NCBI RefSeq assembly: GCF_031877795.1
Contig: NC_133933.1
Span: 67,472,003-67,536,002, forward strand
Reading direction: 5' to 3'
Source: Strix aluco
Taxonomy: Eukaryota; Chordata; Aves; Strigiformes; Strigidae
Length of the DNA stretch: 64,000 nucleotides
Part shown: positions 23,301 through 37,032 of the stretch, in pieces
How positions within the stretch are numbered: the first letter of the stretch is position 1
Layout: each line of letters opens with the position of its first letter
The notes under the pieces: model-generated
Database searches by the model: none
What the model was told of the DNA's origin: nothing
The model's input: the letters and a program-made list of their open reading frames with translations, nothing else
Made by a program: the position numbers and the translations under genes

Positions 23301-26300
23301 AAACTGACACAGTTCATTGACAGATGATGTAAATTTTCTAACTAATTTGCTAGACAAATGAAATTGTAAATGTTTCCCAGAAGGAGATGCAGATGATGGT
23401 GATGAACAAGACTGACTTATTTAATGCCCGGTGGGGGGGCTAATATAACCTGATTCACAGAAGCATACTGACTTATGCTAGGTGAGGATCTGGTTTTCAG
23501 TCTGGCATCTGAAATAGCAGGAAGACTGTCCGTAAGCATAGTGCCACATTGGCTTTGGGATGTGTTTTCTGTGCACTGCTGTGCAGCCACCTGGGTGGCC
23601 TCCTTAGCTTCATCACAGCGGAGCTCCAGGAGCTCTCCTGTCAGGATGCTTTTCTCTGGCAGTAACTCTGCATCTTCAATTTGTGGGTCACCTTCAAAGA
23701 GAAGCCATGGAATTTGGTGTTTAAGCTCATGTTTTTTGAAGCATGAGTACCAGCAACCTGGAATTGAGGCCTGTAAAGCAGAATCAGGACGATGACTAGG
23801 ATCCACCAATGACTGTATCTGAGAGGACCTCCATAGGATGTACTGAGACCTCGTAGGTACTTGAGGCAACATGGGTTCTGGTGAAATGAAGCTCATCTTA
23901 GCTTGGTTTCCTCTTGGTGATTAGGCTCTGTAGTGGTGGTGATATCCCTATGGGGATGCTTTAGCACACACTTTTCACAGTCCAATTTCTGACAACTATG
24001 TTTTTCTCTTTGTGGTTCAAGTGGTGCCTGTAGATTGTGGAGGTGGATAAAAGCAGTGAAAAAGGATTTCTGTTGATGTAGCTGTTGGTAGTAAAGGATA
24101 CAAACTAATCATGGCTCTCTGAAGAACAATAAATCTCTGGATATTTTGCCCTAGGACAATTTTCTGCCAGTGGGAAGGGGGCTGTTTGTTTTTAAAAGTT
24201 CTTATTAGTAACTTAATGCCTTTGCCCTTCAGTACTACCTTTGTCTTAAGTGGAAGAAAGTTTAGTTAATATGGAGTACTTCTGAAGGCAACATCCTTCA
24301 TTACACCTCCTAGAGTGTAACTGTCCTGTAATTCAGACACATGAGGAAGGTTTTGTAGAACGTGCCTCTAAGAACTTCTTTTGGTTGGAATGTGTGTGTG
24401 TGTGGTATTATGCAACCCTTAATTTGTGCAAAAACACTGAAAGTACATCAGAGACATCTAGAACGTGCTGGAGTGAAAGAAGCACATTTCATGGGACATC
24501 ATGTTTTACTCTTGTGCAATTTGCTTTCTGTGCTGAAACAAATTACTATGTGGTTGAGCGTGGTCTGAGCAAATTTTCCATTTTGTCTTCTCATTTCACA
24601 GAAATTTGAAAGGGGGGTTCTCTACCTGTTTTCATCCATCCGATCTAGATAAGAGCATTTTCTCATAAAGAGTAAATAAAAGGAGGTCTCAGGCTGCTGG
24701 AGGTGTTTGTTATCTGCTTCTTTATTGTAAATACTAATTTCTATATTTCATGAAAGCTCCTCTGATATATAATCAAAATGTACTACATCAGACCAGTGTA
24801 CACAGCCTGTTTGGAATACCTGCAGTGTAGATATTGGCATAAAAGCATTCCTATTTTATTTGACTTAAGCATCATTAAATTGTTATGAATGTGTTTCTAA
24901 ACACAAAGAAAACTGGCAAAGTTAGTGTCCTAATCGTGTGAAGTTGGAAGCAGCAGTGCAGTATAGTTTTTGTTAAATGAGGATAGTGTGGTTTGCAAAT
25001 ACAAAAAGGGCAATGCAAATCATAGAAGAATGTAGGGTTGGCAGGGAGTCCATGAAGTTGCTAATGCACCTTGGACTCCAGGAATGGATCAGGTATTGAT
25101 GCCGCCACCCCACCATGAGGAATCCAACCTGTTACTGGAAATTTCTGGTATCAAATAGTCTTCAACCTCCTCTAAAGTCTGTGTGGACACAGTTGCCTTT
25201 AAATATAGACTTTTCCCCCAAAATGTGTTGTAAATCTCCTTTACTTTGGAAGCAAATATATTCTAGGAGATGTTTTAAAAAAACCTGCAATGTTATTCTG
25301 TGTTTTAAAGTAAATTTTTATTTAGTCCTATTGTTCTTTTACTGTTCACAAACACAGGGAAATTTTACTGCTCTTCAGCATGGCACCAACTTCTTATGCA
25401 GTGAGGAGTTATCATATGACATGTCAAGCAATAACTTTTTTTTTACAGATGAAACAACTCTAGTGTGTTCAGTCAGTCATTCCTCCTTATTCATGTGTCT
25501 TTAAATTTCTTCTCACTCTCATGTTTTGTTCCTTTCTTCTGGATACTTTGCCAGTTTAACTTTCGTCCTTCAGTTATGACCCAGGTTCTGCACAGTATTT
25601 CACCTGATGCCTCATGAGTACCAAGTAGAGGAGGCTAATGATGTCTTTTTTTAATATGAAACTCCCCTTCACACAGTACAGAATGTGGGGGTGTTTTTGC
25701 AGTAGCCTACACTGCTGGCTCATTCGTTCTGTGACTGCTAGTATGTGCAAAATATTTTTTTCTTCTTTCCTGTATGCTGCCTAGACAGTTTTACATTTTA
25801 TTTCAGCACCCCTAAGCATAGGGGATAATAAATACTCATGTTTACTGAATGTTGTCAGTCTTACTTCAGAACAAGTTCCCCTTGGGTACTTCCTGAATGG
25901 GTGCCATAGACAAATTCCAACTGTATTGACATACAAGTCAGGAATGCAAGTATGACTTCGCACATTTCCTTGTGATATTATGCTGCAGTTTGACAGGAAT
26001 CATGGGTAAATACTCTCATCCTATACGGGAAAATTGTGTGGCTTTTACAGAACTTGGAGTTCATCTTAAAATGTTCAAGAGCAAACTGTGAAAAGTAGGA
26101 GTGAGCAGTTAAAGTTCCCAAGTCCTAGATCCAGCCATAAGTTTAAGCAACACAGCATATTACCAGCCTAATAGTTGAGATCAGACACTTCAGATGAAAC
26201 TTCTCTTACCAGTTTTTTAACAGAATATGAATTATTGTGATTACTTTACAGCAGAGCTACTAAGAACGTACTACTTTCTGGATCAAGCCTAATGAGTAAA

Positions 26301-28980
26301 GATTTGTGTGCTTTTTAAGAGATGATGGTGTTTTCTATCAGAAGACACGGCATGTGAGACTCCTAAGACATTGGGCATTTAGTTTTCTGGGTGTCTTTCT
26401 GTTCCTGGGAAAAGGTTGGACACAGCAGTGAAAATTGCTACAATGTAGACATTTTTGTGGAGAGGGTGGTGAGAACCAGGGATAGTAGATGTATTTTGTG
26501 CCTTTGGTTATGATGAGACTTGGGGCCTAAAATTCTCAAATACTGTATTATTTATGAGAGATATTTTCTTCTTGGGATAGAAATATTTTCTTGACTAAGT
26601 GAAAGCATTTAACAAATGTGTTTGTTTACATCCCTTAGAATACTAATGGTTCCAAATTTTCAGAAGCCTGGAAAGATCCCCATTTTGTGCAGGCATTCCA
26701 GCTGCTGTTCATCATATTCTTGAAATATTATGTATTTATTTTTCAGTCTGTGCTTGCTGCACATGGATCTTCTATGTTTAAACCATTTTTTGGTATTGCT
26801 AGATTGGAAAATGTTAACTCCCATGACTTGAAAATAATGTCATAAGGAATAATTCTACATCTTCGGCTTAGAAACACTTCTGGAATTTTTTCAACAGCTT
26901 AATGGGCCTGGCTCTGGCCTTCTTCAGAAGGGTCTACACACTCCACCTCAGTCTGTCTTAGCCTTTTAGTTTGTCTTGGTGCAGATCACATTTCTACTAG
27001 AACCTGTGTAAAAATGAGCGAGCTTCTTAACAATAAATCGAAAGGAGTAACTAAAAAGAACTTTCAGATAGCATGAAGGCATCTTAAGGAAAATTGCTTC
27101 CAGAAAATGCATGCTACTTATTGAAAGAAATTTTCAAGTAACCTACAGAAGGTGGCATTGTCAAGAGGATGAGGGAATGGAATGATGCCCTTTGAAAGGA
27201 GAACTTCTGTCCAGGTGAGGAAACAAATTAAAAAACCGTGAACTATAGCATAAAGAAATGTAAGCCTTAGTAAGACAGTTTCCAAAAGACTTTGAGCAAT
27301 ACTTGCTGAAGACAGACTACAAAAAAAGCATTCTCAAATGCTTCACCAACAGGGAGCAAGGTAGGGATCCTATGCAGTCAGAATGGAAAAGGAGGACTAG
27401 AGAAATGATGCAGCTTTCTTGCTATGATCTTAAGAAAGACCTTCTTTAAAGGGATAAGGCTGAGGACCTGCCTCAGATTTAAATTGCCAGGAGAAGAGAT
27501 TTTAAAATAAGCTGATAAAATGAACAGTACTCATAGACATTGCATGATGATAAGTTGAAAGTTCTCGAGGAGCTCCAACTGAAACAAGCTGAACTGTTAA
27601 TTATGGTGCGTGACTTCCGACTTCAGTTGATGTTGACAGCGTAGGAAAGGGAGATGATAATGTGGTACCAATAGGACAAATGGGCTAAAAATATAAATAA
27701 GGAATACATTGCATAGACACATGAATAAAATCTGGCAGTAGGGTAGAGTTGACACAGCTTTTTATAGAGGAAAATCACACTTTTTTGGTATTTGCGGGTT
27801 ATCCACTTAAGACCAGTATATTGGAATGTCAAAAAGCTTTTGACTGGATACCTTACCAAAATGACTGGACATGACATCTTTACTCCCTTAAGATGAATGG
27901 GTTCTTAAAGGAAGGGAACAGAAGATCAGTTTTGTGATGAAGCAAGGTTGCCAGTAGAAAAATGTGCTGGTGAAAGGATTGCACTGTACTTTCTCCTCCA
28001 GTTGGTCCTTTCAGAGGATTCGTGACTGATCTGGAAACTTCCTGCTGGTGAACAGTGTGATGGCAATGTTTGGTGATGTGCAGGCTTGTTAAAACTATAA
28101 AGAATTGGCTGTAAAGAATTGCAGAAAGTCTTACAGTACCATGAAAATGGGCAGTTAAAGGCAGCTGAAGTTCAGTGATAGTGAATGCAAAGTAACATAT
28201 ATGAGGAAAAGCAGATCTATTCACACAAGTGCTAAATTAATTGTTGCTATTAAGCTTTCTAGGTAACTCAAGAGTTTTCTGAAAATGTCTGTATTGCTGA
28301 CTGAGAAAGGTCAGTTGTTATTTGCTCCATTCTCACAATCTCTGCAACATTGACTGCTGGCTTCTGGCAGAGAAGAGATACTGAGCTAAAGAGAGCTTTG
28401 ATCCCTCTAGTTGCTGTGATGAAACCCAGAGTTGTTTTTGAAACTTGGAGGTGGATCTGCCTAGACATTCTTGTTACAGTGAGCTACTCAAAGAAACCAA
28501 GTATATAGCCATGTTGCAAATGAAAATAGTCAGATTTTATTAGAATAAAAGTTAGAATACTACTTAGGTGGAGAAAACTTCAGGTCACTATGGCATAAAT
28601 AAACAGAACAGAATAAACATAAATAAAAAGTCTTTTTATGAACTTTTGTCCTGTCCATCCTGACCTTGAGGTGGATTGTTGTTTCCTGCCTTGGTTTTAA
28701 TGAACTCTGCACCTTTGGAGCTGAAGTAAACTCTATAGTTCTTTTAGATTTTTGGAAATCTTCCTATCACCTCTGAGGCCTTGCTGTTTGCTTTTCATAG
28801 GACTCTCCTTTCTTCTCTGAGCTCTTCTGTTGGCATATCTCTGGTCCCACAAGTACTTTCTTCTTGGGTAGTCTCAGTCACTTCTCCAGAGAATGAATAA
28901 TCACTCCTTCATCTCATGTTTTAAAGGCACATAACTTGAAAACATAAACCAAAATAATCACACAGATACCATCACATCTC

Positions 28981-29003
28981 TTGTTTGTTTGTTTGTTTGT
29001 TTG
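28981..29003. repeat. (TTTG)n microsatellite
   Basis: About five and a half TTTG units, followed by G6 and T5. Confidence 0.9.
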
Positions 29004-32000
29004 GGGGGTTTTTGTCTGCTTAAGATCTTGTCCAGGCCAAAGGAGTGCTTGGTCTTCATTGGAAAAAAAAAAAATGCAGTGATGTCCTCTGGACAAAACT
29101 TCTAAATGTAGAAGTACTGCGTTGCTACAGCTTGCCTTGCAGATTGTTTAAAAACACATTAACATTTGGTACAGCTCCTAACACTTACTAGCCCTGCAAT
29201 GTGCTCAAGCCTTCAGCTGAGCCTCGTTGGTTACCTCTTTGAGCTCTGAGCATTTTTTCTGACGAAAAGTTTGGAGTTGAGGTAGTATTTAGTATTTGGT
29301 GTTCTTGGCACCAGGGAGCCTGTTTCATTGGGATTGATACAGATGCAGTGAGCCTGAACGTATTGAGGTTATTTTTAAATAAATTGCTCTTTGTTTGCTT
29401 GTCATCTTTTATTCTTGCCTAATCCTGAGTTCCTCCCACATGCATCAAGCTGAGAGTGGGTTTTTTTCAATTCTTGGGGGTTGGAATCATGTGATAACAT
29501 CACAGTCCTTTGTCTTGGGCCAAGAGAGAGTGGATTTTTTGAATCTCAAGCTTTCTCCTTTTTTTTTTTTTTAATTCAGCAGAAAGCCTTTCTATGTTGT
29601 TCCAGTTGTCTTCACATCACTGATAGTTGTTTAGATTTTGCCATGTAGTTTGCTGTGTTAATTCCTACACGCTCCCCTTTTATGTTTGTCATTAACCCCC
29701 CCCCTCATTCCTCTTCTACATCTGTATGAACTTTCTTTGTGTTGCGAGTTAGTTGCCAGCTTCTGCTGTTTTCTTTCAGGAAGTACCTTCAGCTTTGCTC
29801 CCATCAGCCTTGGATTACAGAAGCAAGAGGTTCTTTTCCCTTCACATCCTTGAAATGTAGTGCAGTCAACAAGGCCAGGGTTTCACTCAAAAGCTCTCAG
29901 TCTAGAATACTGTTGTAAAAAAACAGTCAGTTGTTTTTTCTCTCCTTGTCTGGATGGTTCTGTTTGAAGTCTTGCACTTGCTTTCATGAGAATGATCTGA
30001 GCCAATTAGCTACAAAAGTTGTCAGGAATTGATTCGCACAGGTTTTCCTAAGAAACACCTTGATGTATTGTGGGGAAGAGTGCAAGTTTTGCAGTGCTCC
30101 TATGTGACAGCGGAGCAAACACCACTGATCGTTTAAATGTTTGGGGAGGCGCTTGAGAACATCGTGACTTGTGGGTTATGAACTTTCTTGTGATTTCTGG
30201 TTAAATTTATACAGGGGCAGCTTCTATTTGCTCTTGTGCCACACTGTTATCCTTAGTTTAAGTAGTTCTTCTTTCTGACCTTATCTATCAAGAAATCAGC
30301 AACTATCAATGTTTTAAAAAGAAGAAACTTTGTTTTTTGAGTGATTAGCTAATTTATTTTTGTTATTGAGCAGATTCCCAGAGATTTAAATTGAGTCACA
30401 TACAGAGTCTGTCAGTATGGGTGTAGATGCTTAATTTTTATCTGTAATGAGGTGGATTGGGGTGTGTGTGTATTTGTTTATTTTCTGTATTGTGCCTCAA
30501 GGAACTCTTCCTCCTGTGATGTTATATCTGGGGTTCCTGAACAAGTGGACGTTCCATCAATGTCTGTATGGAGGATAAAATTTCCTTACTCGCTGGAATG
30601 ATACACGACTCTCAAACCTAAGCAGAAGTAGGGAGGTATTCAGTTGCATACCTGCAGATATTGTGGTGTCTGGTGCCGCCTTTGTATAGGACCTAGTGAT
30701 TGTGTGGGTGGAAAGTGAGATCATCTGACAGATCCAGGAGGCAACTGATCCTGCACGCTCACCCTACCCCTCCAAGCCAACAGATAGATTTACTCAGTTG
30801 TCTCATTGGGTATTAACCACACTAGATCTGATACAAACATGTGGGGGAGGGTCAGGACCACCCCTAACAGTAACAGCTAGCTACTTGAAGAGTTTATCTG
30901 AAGTGAAATCATACCTTATGAGTCTAGGTGTAGAAGTTCACTTCGAAATTCAAGAAAAGTTCATCTCAGTTTAGCTATTCAGGGAGCAGTGGGCTTAGTA
31001 CTAGTGTGAGGGCAACATGGTACTGTTGTATTTCTTGTTGCTTTTTGGGTAAGTACTAGGTGCTCTAATTATTTCTGTCTTTACTTTGTGCTACGCAGCA
31101 TCCAGAAAGGGACTCCCACCAAATTGCTGGGCTTGTGTTGCACCTGCTGGGAATTTGTGCTTAGAAATTTCTCTTTGAATAGATTGCAGGACTGGCTCTG
31201 GTTTGTACTTAAGTGACACAGGGTTTCTGCTTCCATTTCATAAATATGAGACTGCTTGAGCCAGGATTACTTTAAGGTGGAAGGAACCATAATGCTTTAT
31301 GATAGATAAGAACTAGCACATGTCCATTACATGTCTCACTTGGTGCCCTTGAGCATACTTTGCACATCAATTAGAGCATCTACAAATACTGTGCTTTTCC
31401 TCTAGTACATGGCTTCCTCTAGTACCTGCTTTTCCTTCCCCATATCTGAGCCTCAGGCACCTTTATAAAGTTCTTTTTCTGGCTAGCCTTTCCCAACAGA
31501 CTGGCTTGACTGGACAGGTTTCCTGGGAGGTCAGCCATTCCCTACTGTTTAGGTATTCTTACCCCAGTAGCTCCCATCGGTTGTTTCCGGTCTTGGAGAC
31601 ATACGAGATGCTCTTGACAGGAAATGTCTGATTCCAGTGGTGCTGACAAGTCAGTGACACTGTGGTTTGCATGGTTGAACCAGAAATACCAAGCTGTACT
31701 GACGTGGTGCTGGGATTTCCAAAGCAAGTTTCTTACCTCATGCAGGCAGTCTCTGTGTGAAGAGGAAAATATCCGTGCCAAGCATAGAGACCCATGAAGT
31801 TGAAGTAGATAAGGATGATGTTTGCTTCTTTCTGAAAGCTTGCCCAATAGTAAGTGTCATCACGGCTTGTCAAAACCATTGTTCTAATGCTGAATGGAGC
31901 ACTGCTACTGCAGTATGAAGAACGCTTAGTGTTCCAAATTGCACTGAAATAAATTGTCACAAGCTCTTTTCTTCCTGTATCTCTGTCAGAAGAGTATCTT

Positions 32001-34711
32001 ACTATGTCTTTTAGCGTCCATTTGGAAAAAAACCCTAAATATTGGTCTGTCTCAGAAGATGCTATTAGCAGCTTTCCTTTTGCCCTGATTAATTGTGGGA
32101 CAATGAATGTAAGGCAATGGCCATGTGCTTAATACCAATTAATCAGAAGATAATAGCAAACATAGACATTCATTAATTTTATAGCTGCTCTGTATTCATT
32201 ATTTTTCCTGACAGCACTGTAGTAAGCAGGTAGTATCAAAAAGTAGGGTGTATGTGTATATCTCAGAGCATTTGTTTAAACATTCTTCTTTGCTCTGTTA
32301 TATTTTAAACAATGAGTAGGAGATGAACGTTGACCACTGTATTTTGTTTTATCACTTTCTTGACGACTGAAGGCATTGCTAATAGCCAAGAGCAAAGGGC
32401 TTTATATTGGCTAATGGACCCTCACCCTGCTTGACCACATTATCATGTATAATGTTAAGTTTTTTACCATTTCTTAAGAAAGGTTAATTAGTAGATATTT
32501 TATATGTGAAGTTCTCAGTCTTTGCACAGATAGCTTAAAGGCTTATACTGCAAGTAAGAATTGTTAGTAACACAGTTGCGATATATGCCAAGCTTCACAG
32601 AGATGTGTCCTTTTCCTGTGCTTCTCAGGCAAGAAGGGTCAAGTTGACTGCCTTCAATTCCATCACATGAATCTGGTTTCCCAGGGAAATAAGAAGCTGA
32701 TTCCCAATGTAGTGGTATTTTGTTCTCTTGAATGTGTGTTGGTGTGTTTCAAGGTATTGTTGGTATAGATGTTAGTCTAATAACATAGAGTGTGACTGCT
32801 CTGTGGTTGTTGCTATGTCTGCAGCTCAGTGTGTGGTTACCACCCAACTAATGTGTAGGTAAGCAACTTCATTGCAGGCAGGTAGAGCTTGGTGTGGTTT
32901 AGGAAATGGATACCAAGAGCTTACTGAACTGCCTGCTGCTGCATTTATGCTGCTTCTGCTACACAGGCCAGAGCTAAGCTGTAGTCTTATGCTTATGATA
33001 GGCTCTGCTCAAATTTGTGTAGGCATGCCAGTTGTTAAAGGAGGTGGGAGAGAAGGTTAAGGCTAGACTTTATTGTTCATAAACCAGCAAAACACAGTAA
33101 TTTTCTGTAGGTTTTATTATAAGACTTTTTAGCTGTAATGTCAAAGATGACTAGCAAAGGCGAAGACCATACTGTCGCTGTTTTCTTTAAATAGTATCAG
33201 TGATCTGTAACCAGGTCCACTTTCATGAGGTAGAGAAAGTGAAATTTAATCTTGTGCCCAAGGCCAAAGGGATAAAATTTATTCTTTCCTGCAACCTGTG
33301 GGGTTGCAAGAATTGTGGTTCTTCCACTTTCCTGTCTCTTGCTCCTGTTTTGTGCAGTGTGCTTCCATACCCACCGTGCTTATTAGTCTGCTGGAGCCTG
33401 AACAGACTTTCTGTGCTGCAACGTAGAAGATGTGCAAGAGCATTTGAATTGTCAGTCCCTGGTCTGCAGAGTGCTTTAATCCTGAGGGCTTAGGTGTTGA
33501 GAGGGCTCTATTCTGATTCCTCTGCTTCGTCAATTATTGTTTTACTTGCCTTGAAACTGAAACTGCAAATACATTGATAAGTGGGTTTTATTCCAGTGTA
33601 ATTGTAGAGGTATTTCAATAAAGGTGGAAGAATTACCATTTTGCCACTTCTGAAATTGTATTTTCCAGTGAATGGAAAATGTCTTTTGTTGCAGCAGGCT
33701 GTTAAAATTAATTTCATCTGGGGGAAGCGAGAGAGAGAGCGCCTGATAAATGGGATTCTGGCAGTTTACATATTGATGACCAAACAGTTCTTTTGGGCTT
33801 AGCTAAATCCTGGCTCTAATTTTGATATATGTTTACTTGACTCAGATTTGTCTTGAAAACCATCAGTCTTGCTCAGCTTTGCTAAACTTCTAATCATACT
33901 TTATGTAACTGAATATGGTGTTTAGCTGTTTTATAGTTCACTTGACAGTACATTTCAGGTGCTTTATAGGAATCATTACCACTACCTTTTTTTATGAGCT
34001 TCCATTTCCTGCTTTATATTTGGTTTCTGAACTTCTGACCAGTGCTTCATACACTCATCCCTCCTTTGGTCAGAGGAGTTTCTCTCCTGATGTTGTGAAA
34101 GAAGATAGTCAGAAATGGGTCTGTCAGGAGAGCTGGTTTAAGGTACAGGTTTTTTTTTTTATTGATAGACACCTGGACCCAAAAGATCACATACTTTTTG
34201 TGGCTTGTCAGAATTGCAGCTAAGAATTGGGCTGTTCCCCTTGGAAACTGTGATACCAGCCCTGAGGGCTAACCTGGACTTAGAAATCTGATCTCTTTGT
34301 CAGGAATGACAACTTCATCTTAAAATACATAACTGCTAGAGCGAAAAGGAAAACTTAACAGAAGTTGGACCTATTCTAAGGAAGATATACTGCTTTGTCA
34401 AATGAGATTATCCAGAAGACTTGGATTTCACAGAAGTAAAGGAAACATGTAAAGGAAAGAGATCATCTTTAGTTACGTAAGAAATACAAGTATGACAACA
34501 GAGTTTATACCAGTATCTTAGTGTAATTTTTCTTACAAATGTTTCCTTATTCTTGTGGTCCTTCCCTCCTCTGTTTAAGTAACTCAAGGCTTTTGTTTGG
34601 GTTTTTTTTGTATTGCTGTGATAAGGATAGAACAGGACCCAAGAACATTTCTTAGAGTGTGGCCTTGGGTCAGATTGTGTTAAATGGATTTGGCCGTCTG
34701 TTCTTGACAGT

Positions 34712-34758
34712 AATATATATATGTATATATATACACACATGTATAATTTTTTTTTTTT
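34712..34758. repeat. (TA)n/(CA)n microsatellite followed by poly-T
   Basis: Imperfect TATATA and TATG/CACA units at 34712-34745, then a T13 run. Confidence 0.9.
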
Positions 34759-36660
34759 AAAGAGTTATTTCTTCCTTCTTCATGGTCCTGGTAACTTGGC
34801 ATTTTAACATAAGATTTCTCAAGTATTTTCTGTAGTCTGACTTTGATTAGGCTCTATCACTTTATTTTTCTTTTTTATGTAGTATTTCCCTCTTAATTTT
34901 AGTTTTGCAACTCTAGTAAGAACATGTCATGTTGCAAGATTTGAGCATTAAGTCATGGCCAATTGCGCAAATTTTCCTCCTGCTGTGTAACAGAAATGTA
35001 CCATAGACTTAGAGTTGTTCAAGATTAGACTTCTATATGAATAATAGTAGTTAAATATAGAGCTTGTATTATGATGACTTCCTAAAGAAAAGAAACAAGC
35101 CCTAATCTCACCCAAACAAAATATAGGAGAAATACTGTCATTCTTGTTTGGCTTTTGTGATGTCTCAGTTTCCTAAAATTAATGAAAGTGTGTGTATGTG
35201 TGGTTTTAGCAATGCACTGCTTTTTTACTTCAATAAAAATGTATTTAATGGAATCCACACTTCAAATACATATGTGGAATTGGACAGAGGGAGATTCTTA
35301 GAACACAGATTATTAAACTTTTAGAAAACTTAATTTATATTAGATTTGGGGGGGGGAATACCTTTTTTTATACCATGTTAGTCTCCTCTCTTTTAATCTT
35401 GTTTCTTGAGGAGCCTAAGCTTGTGTAGGCAAATGTTGTCTGTTCATCCCCCTGTGTGTGTGTATCCCTTTTTCAGCTTTTTAATAATTTCTAAGCCCAT
35501 AGGCCAGTTACGGTAAAGTATGACTGAAGAGTAGATGTCTCAGAGATGTTACTTTTCAACAATTTGAGACACACTTACTGCCTTCCTAGTTGAGAGCATG
35601 GCCACATGCCACATGCCACAAATTTATCTTTTATTGAATGTCATTACTGTTTTGATGATCTAAGTAAATAGGCAAGGTGAAAAGTTGTGATTAGGGGTAG
35701 AATCTCTTATTAGATCAATTGAAGTAGAGAAACTTGAGGGTACCTAAGCTTTTTGCCTGCAGAACTCCTCTTGCTATCTGTCTTTTCTCTCGTGAAAGAA
35801 TCTGCAGGGAGAGACGTGGGAAAACAGGCTGCTTTTTTTGTTCTACTCGTAACAGAAGTATATTTGTCTGAAAAATCTTTTTTTTTTTTTCTGAAAGAAA
35901 AGAAAAAACTGAATTGGGTGAAGAGACAGAAGAGTGTTTGCAGGAGAGGTAGAAATCAGTCGGTTTTCTTGTTTTGCTTTCTTGATCCCACAAGCCTTTT
36001 GCAGTGGAAATATGCTGCCAGTTATAATAGAAGCCTTAACTATTTCTGCTGACACTTTGTAATTACCTCTTGTTTTCCTTTGGTGTGAATCTGGGCAAAC
36101 GAAACACACGTTCTAAGAGAAATTGTGAACTACGTTCCCCGTTCTGTAAGCATTTGTGAATGCGCTTAATTTTATTCATGCAGATAAAATTTATTATTAT
36201 TAGAATTCTCTACACAATAAAGTTCTTGCTTATATGGGGATTTCTATGGCTTTACGTATTCACTCCCCCTTTCCTTCTCCTCTGCTGTTGTCCTTCTCCC
36301 CCCCCATTTTTCTATATGAATCAAAATAGATCTGAATGGCAATTTATATTGGAATTTTACTTTTGCCTTTCTTTCAATTTACAGCTGTTTTCTTCCAGAG
36401 TTCTAGTACAGAATCTGTACAGTATGTTCTGCAGTGATATAAATATATTGCATGAATTTTTATTGCAACTTGCACAGAGGGTGAAAATACACTTCCAATG
36501 TAATTTGTTCTTTTTTTTTTTTTCCCCATAAGGTCATCAATCATCATGTGTAGATTAACGAAACAGATTTTATTCTTCAAGGCACCAAATGAACTTGTTG
36601 CCTTTTCTTGATTAGTGATTAGTGATGTTTTTACCTGAGGAAATGGAGGTCTCATTTAAT

Positions 36661-36701
36661 GAAAAAAAAGAGAGAGGAAGGAAGAAAGAAAAGAGAAAAA
36701 A
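36661..36701. repeat. Purine-only tract before exon 2
   Basis: About 41 bases of A and G only (GAAAA, GAGAGAGG, AAGGAAGAAAG units), ending about 190 bases upstream of exon 2. Confidence 0.85.
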
Positions 36702-36892
36702 TTAAACCACATCCTGCTGACTACATTCAAAATTTAGACATAACAGCTAAAATGGGAAATCCCTCTAGATCTCTTATTTCCTACTTAAAATCGAGTTGTC
36801 TTACCAAAGCAAATTGTGTGAAGAGACATGACATAAAAGTATTTGACTGTCAGAAATGTGTGGTATTGACAAGTTTTCATTTCTTTCTGCAG

Positions 36893-37032
36893 ATATTGCT
36901 GTCGTAGAGATGAGTGACGCCTTCCGCCAGCCTTCCCTGTTCTACCACCTGGGAGTCAGGGAGAGCTTCAGCATGGCTAACAACATTATTCTCTACTGTG
37001 ACACGAACGCAGAGTCTCTGCAGTCACTGAAG
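36893..37032 (+). CDS. MAP3K5: MAP3K5 exon 2 (thioredoxin-binding domain)
   Basis: The acceptor is TTTCTTTCTGCAG; the exon begins AT, completing Asp135, and encodes residues 136-181 (IAVVEMSDAFRQPSLFYHLG through SLQSLK). This is one of the most conserved parts of the ASK family. Cys170 in ILYCDTN corresponds to human Cys185. It ends in phase 0 at AAG followed by GTAGCT, a donor without G at +5 and therefore weaker than its neighbours. If the intron were retained, the frame would stay open to a TAG at 37147-37149. Confidence 0.96.

Larger units (their letters stand above)
5780..36892 (+). other. MAP3K5: MAP3K5 intron 1 (31.1 kb)
   Basis: Bounded by donor GTGAGA at 5780 and an acceptor ending CTGCAG at 36892. 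Nearly half the window. It contains the end of the CpG island, poly-C tracts, a MIR relic near 20 kb, a possible old CR1 3' end near 23.2 kb, simple repeats and one 159-codon antisense open frame (23417-23896) of unknown status. No nested gene is supported. A long first intron commonly holds regulatory elements, but none can be identified here. Confidence 0.85.

Noticed and set aside
25021..25140. CR1 3' end, antisense
   Set aside because: Starts ATCATAGAAGAATGTAGGGTTGG, which recalls the CR1 terminus, but the following sequence does not continue to match, so it was left out of the feature list.
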